DNA of 64,000 nucleotides from Pomphorhynchus laevis (Eukaryota; Acanthocephala; Palaeacanthocephala; Echinorhynchida; Pomphorhynchidae): NCBI GenBank assembly GCA_012934845.2, contig WNNJ02002515.1, forward strand, positions 1-64,000, given 5' to 3'. Below, piece by piece: positions 22,863-32,569 of the stretch. Numbering within the stretch: position 1 is the stretch's first letter; the number at the start of each line of letters is the position of its first letter. The translations under genes and the position numbers were made by a program. Under the pieces are notes generated by a model, which was given only the letters and a program-made list of their open reading frames with translations, did no database searches and was not told the DNA's origin.

Positions 22863-24330
22863 TTTTACCATCAAACACATAGATCATCGTTCTATAACTA
22901 AATATCGTTTAGTTCAAAATAACATTCTCTTCCCCAAATCAATAAAAGAATGATCGCTTCTCAAAGTTAGCATTGAATTTACTAGAATAATGACGAATTT
23001 GCTTGTAGCTAAATTGCTATATTTGTGTCTAATGATTCATATTTTCTCTTCTTTTTTCTGTTTTCACCATTCGTTCATTGGTGGATGTTTACTACTAGCA
23101 AACTTAAAACACTAGTATTATTACACTTTTTTCATTTCATCATACAGTTTTTGTCTACAAAATGGTCAAATATTTTTCGTGCTTTCTGTTGTATTTTCAT
23201 TTGTTAGATTTAAGACTCAAGCGTAATGATCAAATTAATAATAAAAACAACAGTTTATGCAATAAAATTTTATACTTATAGAACGGCTATAACGTTTGTA
23301 TTATCTGATAGCAAACCAATACTATATCATCACAATGTTTAAACAATTATTGAAAAATATTTATTTAAGTCTAATTAAATAAATAATTTAATTTATTAAT
23401 TTATTTTTAAATTACTCATAAATTACGATCACAAAATAAATCCGACATTTTACAATGCCGGATTTGGCGCAGGTTAACTGTTTACAATCATTAAATGTCT
23501 TTGTGATATTTTAATAAAGTGGCTAATTTAACCTAATGTATTAACTAATATCATTATGATATTGTTCTTAAATTTCGATCAGATTTTCGATGATAACCTA
23601 GACAGTTAAACGCCACGTTCCATTTTATACACACGTCACAATGTTTGAATTTAAATATAAAGTCATCTCCGAAATGTTTGAATTTAAATATAAATACATT
23701 TTCGCTTAAAGATATTACATTTCAAAGAATTTTTATTGCCTGAACTACATGGACGCTGTGAATGTTTCTACGCTGTATTGTTACAATGTAAATGGCTAAC
23801 CAGTAAAAATATTCGATATGATGCAACATATATTTTAGCTATTCATTCATCAATTGTATCGTAATAGTATAATTAGGTGGTTAACATGACTGAATAGTAT
23901 GCAGTGCTGACTTCCGAATTAAAAACTACAAGCAAATCAGAGTCTAGGTATTTTATAATAAAAATACTAATTATATAATAAAAATATATTTATTCAAATA
24001 AAATTGTATCGCTATTGTAGTAATAAAAGATTATAGAAGTATATAATTTTTAATTATATCAACATATGATCAATATTTAAATGAATATTTTAAATAACGA
24101 AAAATATTTACATGAATTAATATAATAATATTAATATTATAATTTTATATAATGAAATTTGGCGCATTCCAGTTGTATTATGCGATGTTCATTTCTCAAT
24201 ATATAAATGATATAATAATATAATAATATATAATTAATAATTAATAATTATATATAATAATTAATTATATATAATTAATTATTAATATTAATAAATATTA
24301 TTCATTAATAATATTTATTATTAATATATA
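22863..24330. other. Filamin 3' UTR and AT-rich intergenic DNA
   Basis: The first about 100 bases are 3' UTR. The rest is featureless AT-rich DNA ending in a run of TAATAT/AATTATTA simple repeats (about 24120-24330) directly before the retroelement fragment. Confidence 0.7.
22941..22946 (+). terminator. AATAAA polyadenylation signal for filamin
   Basis: Canonical AATAAA 79 bases after the filamin stop codon; another AATAAA follows at about 23262. Position fits a short 3' UTR. Confidence 0.65.
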
Positions 24331-26395
24331 TAGAGGTCTTGGGGTATCCTATTGGCTCTCAGTCTTTTTTGAATGAGCAGGTTGATCAAAAATTATGTGC
24401 TTGGACAACACTTGTGGATCGCCTTCAAACGGTTGCGAATATCGATCCTCATATAGCGTATGCCGGCTTAACACATTCCTTGCAATGGAAATGGACTCAT
24501 TACTTTAGGACTACTCCCTGTCGTCTTCATTCGCTCATCCCCTTAACGCATGCAATACGTAATAGTTTGCTTGTTAAAATGTTGGGGCAAGATATAGGGG
24601 ACGATATGTTTACTGTAGTGTCTTCTCCGATCGAGTTAGGAGGTCTTGGAATATCGGATCCTGGACATGTTGCCTTTATCGAGTTTGAGAACTCAAGCAA
24701 AGCATGCGACACATATCCAGCAGGATTGGTGTGTCAAGACCTAAGGCATGCTCAACAAAATGTCGTTGCCGAACTTTCCAAAAATCGAATCAAATTATTT
24801 GCTTCACGTTTAGAAGCTGTTTCAAATGCACTTCCGACATTCGTCAATCCCTAAAATTTTCCAAAATAGGCGGATCATCAACATGGCTTAGTGCTTTACC
24901 TATTACTTCAAAATGTGAACTTCTTACTCCACATGAATTTAGAGATTCCATAGCGGTTCGTTACGGTGTTGATCCGCTAAATGTCCACAATATTCTTGTG
25001 TTTGCAGTGGATCAAATAAGCTGTCTCACCTGCTATCATGCAAGCGTGGTGGACTTCCGATATTAAGACATAATGCAGTGAGAGATCTTCTTGGACATGA
25101 GCTATCAACCGTGTGCTCTAGTGTTGAAATCGAACCCAAATTACAGCCAATAGATTCATCTATATTGTTTCAAAGAGCCACTACATGCAAAGAGAATGAA
25201 GCTCGATTAGATGTCAGCTGCTGCGGTCTCGCTGGGTCACGATATGAGCGAACGTTTATTGACGTTTGTATTTTCAATCAGCATGCATATCGTGTCAGAG
25301 TGAACCTTCAAGTGCTTTCGATTACCATGAGCAACGTAAACGTTCAAAATACGATGAGCGGATAATTGACGTAGAGCGTGCCGTTTTCATTCCAGTCATT
25401 TTCACGTCATCTGGTGGTATAGGTCCCGCTGCGATGCCTTTCTTACGCACACTGGCCAAGTTAAAATCCGTAAAGACGCAAACTCCTTATGCTGATTGCA
25501 TATGTAAGCTAAAAAGAAAAATTGGTTTTGTTTTATGCAAAGCTGCCTCGAATTGTATAAGAGGCGCACGATCGACGAGCCGGGCTGCTGTTAATGAAGA
25601 GGCATACCATAAAATGTTGTACGCAAGCATAAAGGGAGCGTCAACATGGTTGTCCGTTAGAGCATTCGAACATCGTCATCACGCCTTGTCTAAAAATGAA
25701 TTTCATGATGCTGTAGCAGCAAGATATGGTTGGTCACCTCCAAATGCACCATCAACGTGTCTTTGCAATGCCAAATTTGAAATTTCACATGCACATTCTT
25801 GTCAAGTAAGTGGATTACCATCAATTCGTCACAATACCATATGTGATTTGATCACCACTGAGCTAAATATTTTATCTCTCACTGCTGCTCGAGAGCCTGT
25901 GCTTACCGTAATATCCCCGAGTGTAGTGTTTGAAAGATCAACGACGTCCAAGGAACAAGGAGCACAACTAGACATTGAATGTTATGGGTTATTTGGAAAT
26001 CGAACGGAGCGATCCTTAATGGATGTATGCATATTCAACCATCTAGCTCCTTCGTATTCTCTTGGCAACCCTAATTCACACTTCATGTAGCACGCACAGA
26101 GAAAGTACGCAAAGTATGGTGAACGAATTGAGCGTTTTGAAAGAGCGAGCTTCAATCCATTGATTTTTGCAGCTAATGGAGGAATAGATGGTCAAACCGA
26201 CCAGGTACTCAAACATATGGCAAAAAAGAAGGCCTTCAAATTTCACATGCGCTATGAAGAGTGCATCCGCAATTTACGATGCAAAATCGGCATCAGCCTA
26301 GCCAAATCAGCATCCATGTGCGTGAGATCAGCACGTCGTAACAAACCACAAAACAGATCCACATTGTTAAGAAATATTAGGCCCATTTGAGGGTA
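24331..26395 (+). mobile_element. Broken RT-bearing retroelement, 3' part, with tail present twice
   Basis: The left part reads GVPIGSQSF, AYAGLTHSLQWKWTHYFRTT and LGGLGISDPG, the region after the catalytic palm in an RT family I know from cnidarian and mollusc genomes. It is followed by the family's conserved C-terminal tail, a Cys/His stretch then RHN, EPKLQP, ARLDV and ERTFIDVCIFN, which looks like a PD-(D/E)xK nuclease fold. The tail appears a second time right behind the first (about 25600-26390: STWLSV, CLCNAKFEISHAHSCQ, SIRHN, AQLDIE, ERSLMDVCIFN). The element lacks its 5' half and is broken several times. Class is uncertain; I do not assign it to a named clade. Confidence 0.7.
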
Positions 26396-26404
26396 ACCTA
26401 ACTT

Positions 26405-26572
26405 GTAAATTTTACTTTTCGATAATAATAATTATTAAATATAAAAAAATTATAATTATTATTTATTATTATTTATTACAAGACTTTAACACATAAAAGA
26501 GTCATTTTGTCTGATCACAATATTAAGAAAAGAAAAAAAGAAAGAAAAAAAGTAGTTCAGCAATAATAAATT
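26405..26572. repeat. AT-rich simple repeats, probable LINE tail
   Basis: ATTATT/AATAAT-type simple sequence next to the 3' end of the minus-strand LINE fragment; such short-unit tails are usual for CR1/jockey-type LINEs. An A/G-rich run follows. Confidence 0.5.
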
Positions 26573-26573
26573 G

Positions 26574-26965
26574 TCACATATAGTTATATATTTCCTGCAA
26601 AGAATCTTCTCTTTTTATCCACATGCACAGCGCATTCTGGAAAGATTTGTACTGTGCCATAGACACGATCGAATTCGGCAATCGGTTCCATAGGTTTACC
26701 GCTCTGTGAGATAATCGCAAGTATCTATGACATTTTTCGTGTGATTGCACAACAACTGATAAAGAGTGTCCTCTGTGGCTCTGGCGATCATTTAGAATAA
26801 CGGATTCCGATGGATAACCAGGAAAGACATGAATCATTCGCGATAACGGTAATAAATCATTGTACACATATCTCTTGTAAACTGAAATAATATTTAGTTG
26901 GCTTAGTCTATCACAGTAGGCGATGTTCCGAAGACCAGAACATAGCTTGGAAAATAATAACAGAC
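26574..26965 (-). mobile_element. LINE fragment, C-terminal end of ORF2
   Basis: The minus-strand frame ends RAVNLWNRLPNSIVSMAQYK, a typical LINE ORF2 C-terminus (the WNxLPxxIV signature). Upstream it reads CSGLRNIAYCDRLSQLNI, also typical of the region after the RT thumb. It is 5'-truncated at a copy of a palindromic repeat (about 26963). Confidence 0.75.
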
Positions 26966-27050
26966 GTTGTATCAGAATAAGAATTAAAGGTCGTCAGGAG
27001 GAACTGCTATGCTATTAAGTTCCCTCCTATCCATCGACCTATACCATTTT
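26963..27050. repeat. Palindromic MITE-like repeat, partial copy
   Basis: CAGACGTTGTATCAGAATAA followed by GAGGAACTGCTATGCTAT is shared with 36660-36840, 49376-49555 and, inverted, 50735-50880. This copy lacks the right half. Confidence 0.7.
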
Positions 27051-27518
27051 AAAGTAACAACGCCATTTAGCATAAATAGAGAGATACAGTACAACTGCTA
27101 AATAATTTTAAAGCAACAACGTTAGTTTATATGTAATAAAATATTAGAAAAAGAGTTAATAACGTATTAATAATTGTTACACTTAAGGTAATAAGGTAAC
27201 TTTTGAATAATTTTAAATTAACCTCATTTAATATAAAATAATAAAAATTATAAAAGGGAGATAACGTAGTATAATTACTCTTAATTTTAAAATAACAACG
27301 TCGTTAAAAATAAAATAAAAAATTAAAATAGAGTTGTAGCATAATATTTTTTTTAATATTTCTAAGTTATAATATTTCTAAAATATTCTCCTTTTTGCTG
27401 ATCGCCTGCAGATGACTTTAGGTCACAAGCATCACAATGCACTAGTGAGACTAATTGTAACAATTTATCATAACGACATATTACTACATTATTATTGTAT
27501 TAAAGAGTAAGACTGTTA

Positions 27519-27838
27519 AAATGTTTGATGACACTGCACTTTGCTTCAATCCTATAAGCCAACAACAGTACGCTACATTTCAGTATTGGTGGACCTCATC
27601 AGCTACTAATCCAATACCTACATTTCACGTTTCGGCCTTTTAATGCTGACTTACGATTATTCGACTCGTATGCTAACGAGTCGAGTGATCTAACGTTAGC
27701 AGACAGGTCGAGTGATCATCAGCCAACTTTAAAAAGAGCGAAACGTGAAATATAAGTATTGAATCACTAGCTGATGAGGTCAACCGATACTGAAATGTAG
27801 CGTACTGCTGTTGGTTTGTAGATAGGATTAAAGTAGCG
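27519..27838. repeat. Foldback element
   Basis: The left arm (27519-27680) and right arm (about 27690-27838) are inverted copies: AATCCTATAAGCCAACAACA and CAGTACGCTACATTTCAGTA on the left return in reverse on the right, with CGAAACGTGAAAT near the centre. Single-arm copies of the same sequence lie at 28057-28210 and 30716-30892. Confidence 0.8.
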
Positions 27839-28056
27839 TATAATAACTGCAAGGTATATTAACTTAAAATTAGGAAGCAAACTACAGATGACTAGTTTGA
27901 TAATTTAAATTAATTGTAAAAATAGGTAGGTTTTCAAATTGAAGTTAGCACCTTCCCTACTAACGCTGATTTAATTTGCAATCAAATATGATTTCAATTA
28001 AATTTGCAAAATGTAAGACGAAAGACTTTCATTAAATCTAATTGCCAATAAAAGCA

Positions 28057-28210
28057 GACGAGTTGAGTGATCGTCAGCCTACATTAAAAGGACCGAAACG
28101 TAGGTATCGGTTCAGTAACTGATGATGTCTACCAATACTGAAATGTAGCGTACTGTTGTTGGCATATAGGATTGAAGCAAAGTGCAGTGTCATCAAACAT
28201 TTCAATTGTA
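28057..28210 (-). repeat. Single arm of the 27.5-kb foldback family
   Basis: It shares CTACCAATACTGAAATGTAG and GTACTGTTGTTGGC with the right arm of the 27.5-kb element and ends in AGTGTCATCAAACATTTCAA, the complement of that element's left end. Confidence 0.75.
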
Positions 28211-28917
28211 TCAATGAGGACACAGTTAAATTAACTTAAAAAATGAGTATGACTGTATTCAAAATGTCTGGGAAGCATCTTTTAGAGTATAAAATATTAT
28301 GCATTAGTGATTTTAAAACTGCATCGATAATTCGGAATTTGGGATTCGCGGAAGTAGAAAGAATATAGCGGGGGATACTGTATTTAAAATTTCTAGCAGT
28401 AAACGTTTTTAGTAACTTATTGATAGCAGCTCAGCTTGAAATAAATATTGTTTCAAATCGAAAACTTTTGACTTTAAAAACGGTCGTGACGATATTACCA
28501 AGTCGTTATTTTGTCGAGAAATATAGGCCGAAACTTGAACACATATCAGTTCATACTGATGACCTCTAATCTTTATTTTAAATCATGGTATATTATTTAT
28601 TAATCAATTTATCGAATTTTAATTTTTTATTTTACATAAATCTAAATTATAGAAAATCTTAAGATTAAATTATATTTTAAAATTTATATATAGTACAAAA
28701 TACGTAGACTAAGTCAGCTAATCTGATTAATAAGCACGCATCCATTGATTTATAATTATTTTTTTACTTTTCAAAAAATAACAATAACCAAAAGTCAGAC
28801 ACTTAGTAAAAAACATGTCATCATTTTCATCTTCGTTAAATTCAAGCAATCTTCGTTTGTAAAATCAGCAAAAATACATTTATAACGGTAATACTGGATC
28901 ACTGTAAATACACTATA

Positions 28918-29235
28918 CTATTCTTTTGTGCAATTCAGTCTTTGTCTTCGTTTATAATTCTTCGTTAATAAAGCTTCTTTAGATAACTGCGAATTAATTA
29001 CTCTCAGTGCATCATCAGGCCATATAAAATTCCATATGAAATGCTTTCCGAATACATAGCGAAATTTTGTTGAGAGATTTTTATTTGACAATGGACCTTG
29101 TCCTCCGTTCTTCCATTGATGTTCTGTTTGATCCTTGGATATAATGTGTAACTGTAGGGCTGTAAAACCAATACAGACTCCTATTAATGATATATTCAAT
29201 ATTACCAACGTTTTTAGACAAACTTTTGTATAGTA
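28918..29235 (-). CDS. ZDHHC24: ZDHHC24-like exon 2 (last TM and C-terminal tail)
   Basis: Reads YYTKVCLKTLVILNISLIGV, then LQLHIISKDQTEHQWKNGG, and ends RQRLNCTKE, TAG. The hydrophobic helix followed by a Q-T-x-x-x-W motif and then N-x-x-x-x-FG-like spacing fits the ZDHHC24 C-terminus. The frame closes directly upstream, so a splice acceptor is needed; the only good AG gives the phase-0 join above. A TTTATT (AATAAA on the minus strand) lies at 28572-28577. Confidence 0.65.
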   Translation of the reverse strand, partial: YYTKVCLKTLVILNISLIGVCIGFTALQLHIISKDQTEHQWKNGGQGPLSNKNLSTKFRYVFGKHFIWNFIWPDDALRVINSQLSKEALLTKNYKRRQRLNCTKE

Positions 29236-32200
29236 CTTCATAAATGATAGAGCGATGTTATACGAAAGATATTTTGTCAATTAAGCGCCTATCGAGAACT
29301 CAAATGTATATTTGCTGAGGAGGTACTATTGCTTGCAAGTTGCATTTGCCCTATTGTTAAGCGACTGGATGATGCACAGTTGTCGATATTTATTATTAGG
29401 TACCAAATCGGTATGGATATTTACCTACTATTTTAATTAAACAAATTTCAAAAAAGCTTGACATCAAAGAACATTTTTGTCTTGTTGCTTTGCTAATTAT
29501 TGACTCTTAAATAATAACTACCGACCATCGTATATACAAATTATACATCAGTAGACTGAAATATGAGCACACAAAATCCTATTTCTTCCTTTAGAATTAT
29601 TTAAACTAATAAAGAGTAAACCCACTTCACAAAGTGAACCGCTCGTGTCTTTGACGTGTGCATACAGAGATGTCAATAGAGAGTGCATGCTCGAGGTTTA
29701 AACCCCGTACACAGAGTTGCAGTGCCCACGCTTCCATCATTCGGCCATGCGGGGCCGAATAGTGTCAATATGTATCGGATAACCATCGCATAGTAGCCGA
29801 AAAACGGTGGAAAGGACATATTATGACAGATTTTAAATACATTCGATCATTGGAGAGAAAACGATTAAGTATTAATTCTTCCAGTTCTTATAAGTATATA
29901 TGTGCAAAATTTTGAGATTGTTATTTTTTTTGCTGAATTTGTTCGTGAAGAAGGCGTAAGCCAATACGTAAATATTAAATTCTTCTTGTTGCAATTTTCA
30001 GTTTATATTTTTAAACCAAAATATATAATCAAATCCCAATGTTGGATCCTGGTTTGCAGTTGAATATACAGCACCCCAACTATATATGTATATATATGTA
30101 TATACATATATATGTTTTCCTCACAAGAAGGCATAAACACCAAGCAGCATTCTATATATCCTCATCAGACTAAGAAATAGAACCGAATTATTCTTGCATT
30201 ATTCAAAGTCGCTACGTATGCCCAGTCATCATATGTGTGACTACAAACTTCAACAACGGTAGACGCGTTTCGCTTTAACGGAGCTCATCAGTACCGTAAC
30301 TTTAATAATCACCCATATGCACCTTAACACACGCTTAAACAGTGTTTGAAGCTCGAAAAACAGAAGTACCTTTAATCTGAATCATCGGATTCAGATTAAG
30401 GCAGGTATAACAACTTTTGCCTTAATCATCGGATTCAGAATATGTGTAACAACAAATTATAATTTTTATATTTGTATACTTTAGAGTGTCCCTGTAAAAC
30501 AGCATTTCTATTAAAAGGAATTTAGTGCCTGATGCATGGTTAAACCGCAATACGCACTGCCATGCACAGAGCTTATGCTAAATTTCCTCTGATGATTCAG
30601 ATTAAGGGTAGTTCTGTTTTTCGAGCTTTAAACAATGTTTAAGCGTGTGTTAAGGTGCCTATGGATGATTATTAAAGTCACAGTACTTAAAGTCACGGTC
30701 ATTAAAAATAAATGCTAAAGAAGCATACGAGTCGAATAATCGTAAGTCAGCATTAAAAGGCCGAAACGTGAAATGTAGGTATTGGATTAGTAGCTGATGA
30801 GGTCCACCAATACTGAAATGTAGCGTACTGTTGTTGGCTTATAGGATTGAAGCAAAGTGCAGTGTCATCAAAAATTTCAATTGTATATAGTTGAAAAGGT
30901 ATGCACGCTTTGGACGATAGGGTCTTTATCAAGCAAAAATGAAAAAGCAACTATATGAAAAATCAGTATCCAAAAGATGAAAAAATACAACAAAATACAA
31001 CTCTTGTTGTATTTTTTCCTCTTTTGGATACTGATTTTTCAAATATTAAAGCATCTTAAAATGATCCAACAACGCGGGTGTAAATCAAATTCGATTTTAC
31101 CTATATATATTCCTTGATCAATCTCATCGATAGATCGTCACTATATCAAAGGTTTGAACATATCCGAAGTTGATTTTGTGATCATCATCAATTACGTGAT
31201 TACATATTGCAGAGTGCATCACCGCGTTTAATGGCTATTGATGTTGTTTGCTTCTCTTGATCAACTCCTATTATGTTTGCACCACATAAAGCAACTGCAA
31301 TCACTGCACGATATTCAGTAAACTTGTCCACGATGATTCCATTTTGTTTCCGTTTGAATAATCCGGACAGATTGTAAGGTTTCTTGTGATAAATACCACC
31401 GTTTTTAAGGCCAGTTCGTTGACACCTGTTATGCAATTGGTTCCAAGTAGCATCACTTACGTAAAATAACTTAACGAAGATCGATTGTGGCCATGCACAA
31501 CTAGTTACTACACTCTTGCTTCTAAACAACACACAAACAAGTACATAATTTTACCATGCATACATAATAGAGCATTTTAATGTCTTTTGTCGTGTTTGTC
31601 GGTACGGTAGCGAAATCTCTTATCTATTACCTTCTAAATGAATCTTATTTTTGTCACATTATTAAATCTATTTCATATATTTTACTATTTTGTTATCAAA
31701 TATGTAACAATATTGCTGTGAGAATTCAATATCAATCTACGAACTTTAATATGATATCTTATTTGTGTATGAACACCGAAATTATGATATTTTGAGGAAT
31801 AGTAAGCTTTTTGTGTGTATAACTGGGCTATAACTATATAACCCAGTTAACTATATAACTGGGTTATATATTGATGATCATATGTGAATTACTCTCTCAA
31901 GTTTGTCTAAATTACTGAGTATCTAATCCAGGTTTGCCAGAATGTGTATGTTCCATTCCAAAAGAGGTATATTGATGCAATTGGCATAAAACGGACAATG
32001 TCAAGTAATTCGAAGGAACGATTTTCATGAATCAGGTAATGTCGGGTTTGCAAAGACAAAACGTGAATTGCTGCAACAGACAGCCAGATTTGGCTGCGTA
32101 CAAAATATGGCTGGTTGCGATGACCTACACATCTTCCAAGCAGTAAACAATGGTGGCATCGTTTTACAATGCATCGCTCGCACGCTCCGCAGTAGTAGAT

Positions 32201-32569
32201 CCTATCTTCGTTTTCTCTGTGCAGGTGTCTGCATTTACGACATCTTTGATAGTTGTAGAATCGCTTGTCGTAGTCTAAGAACGCAACATCTTCAGCTGTC
32301 ATTTTCGATGTATCTACGAGGACACATGCCAACCAGTTAGAAAATATCTGTATGGTGAAATATGTATAGACGAGAATGTGTAATATTGTAACCTTGATAT
32401 TACCTTCGTATATGGTGGTAATACACTTTACTGAAAATGCGGCAAAATACAGACACATGATGAATATGATTAAACTAGGCTGCAAAAGAATGTTGGTCAG
32501 CGTTAGCTTTAACAGGATTTTTAATTTATCCTGTAATAACATTAACAAGTATAAATCATCAGACATCAT
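28918..32569 (-). CDS. ZDHHC24: ZDHHC24-like palmitoyltransferase, two exons
   Basis: DHHC proteins are multi-pass membrane S-acyltransferases. Exon 1 is 32569-31916 and exon 2 is 29235-28918 on the minus strand, joined in phase 0 (donor TCA|GTAATT, acceptor ATGAAG|TAC), giving about 323 residues. Exon 1 has two hydrophobic segments (LIIFIMCLYFAAF, LHILVYTYFTIQIF), then the Cys-rich domain CRKC, YYCGACERCIVK, CHHCLLLGRCVGHRNQPYF. The C-x-LLGRCVG tail is typical of ZDHHC24. Exon 2 adds a hydrophobic helix, then QLHIISKDQTEHQWKNGG, matching the short TTxE-like motif of the family. Odd points: Asp of DHHC is Cys, and His before CxxC is Tyr. The catalytic Cys is kept. I start at ATG 32569; a second ATG follows immediately. 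Confidence 0.75.
30256..30297 (-). ncRNA. Minimal type I hammerhead ribozyme (Penelope-type)
   Basis: On the minus strand: stem I ACGGUA (30297-30292), CUGAUGA (30291-30285), stem II GCU/AGC with its loop (30284-30272), GAAA (30271-30268), the palindromic CGCG stem III, then GUC and UACCGU (30261-30256), which pairs fully with the 5' stem I strand. All invariant hammerhead core bases are present and cleavage would fall after C at 30262. The two-base-pair stem III is too short to close alone; hammerheads of this form are known from Penelope-like elements and cleave as dimers. Confidence 0.75.
30292..30700. repeat. Foldback element beside the hammerhead
   Basis: Arms 30292-30392 and 30586-30700 are inverted copies (CACCTTAACACACGCTTAAA on the left, its complement on the right; both contain GCTCGAAAAACAGAA or its complement). 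The hammerhead sits on the outer left edge. The central part has no open frame. Confidence 0.75.
30716..30892 (-). repeat. Copy of the 27.5-kb foldback family, single arm
   Basis: Runs from CATACGAGTCGAATAATCG through GGCCGAAACGTGAAATGTAG to CAGTGTCATCAAAAATTTCA, the near-perfect complement of 27519-27680. It lies in the ZDHHC24-like intron. Confidence 0.8.
30956..31041. repeat. Perfect-stem hairpin
   Basis: TGAAAAATCAGTATCCAAAA and following bases (30956-30993) are complementary to 31004-31041 with a loop of about 10 bases, nearly without mismatch. Small foldback element in the intron. Confidence 0.8.
31200..31532 (-). other. Unidentified 110-codon open frame inside the ZDHHC24-like intron
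   Basis: The composition looks more coding-like than the surroundings (fewer A/T runs, varied residues: KNGGIYHKKPYNLSGLFKR, YRAVIAVALCGANIIGVDQE). No ATG start in this frame and no family recognised. Within it lies a GTAAGT...AACAG segment of 35 nt (31426-31460, minus) that looks like a very short intron. Could be an exon of an unknown gene, an alternative last exon of the palmitoyltransferase, or a transposon relic. Confidence 0.25.
31916..32569 (-). CDS. ZDHHC24: ZDHHC24-like exon 1 (TM1-2, Cys-rich catalytic domain)
   Basis: Open in a single frame for 218 codons. It carries both N-terminal membrane segments, the zinc-binding Cys-rich domain with motif CHHC, and the third hydrophobic segment (FMPIASIYLFW). 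Upstream of the ATG the frame closes within a few codons, so no earlier coding in this frame. The plus-strand frames here are shadows. Confidence 0.75.

Noticed and set aside
29640-29800. Possible SINE or tRNA-derived sequence around GAGGTTTAAACCCCGTAC
   Set aside because: Short self-complementary run only; no A-box and no second copy in the window.
30760-30830. CTGATGAG...GAAA in the 27.5-kb foldback family as another hammerhead
   Set aside because: Stem II would need a wobble next to GAAA, and the stronger pairing (GTATTGG with CCAATAC) uses the same bases in a different fold.
32068-32340. 90-codon plus-strand frame over the palmitoyltransferase
   Set aside because: Antisense to the Cys-rich domain; no independent features.
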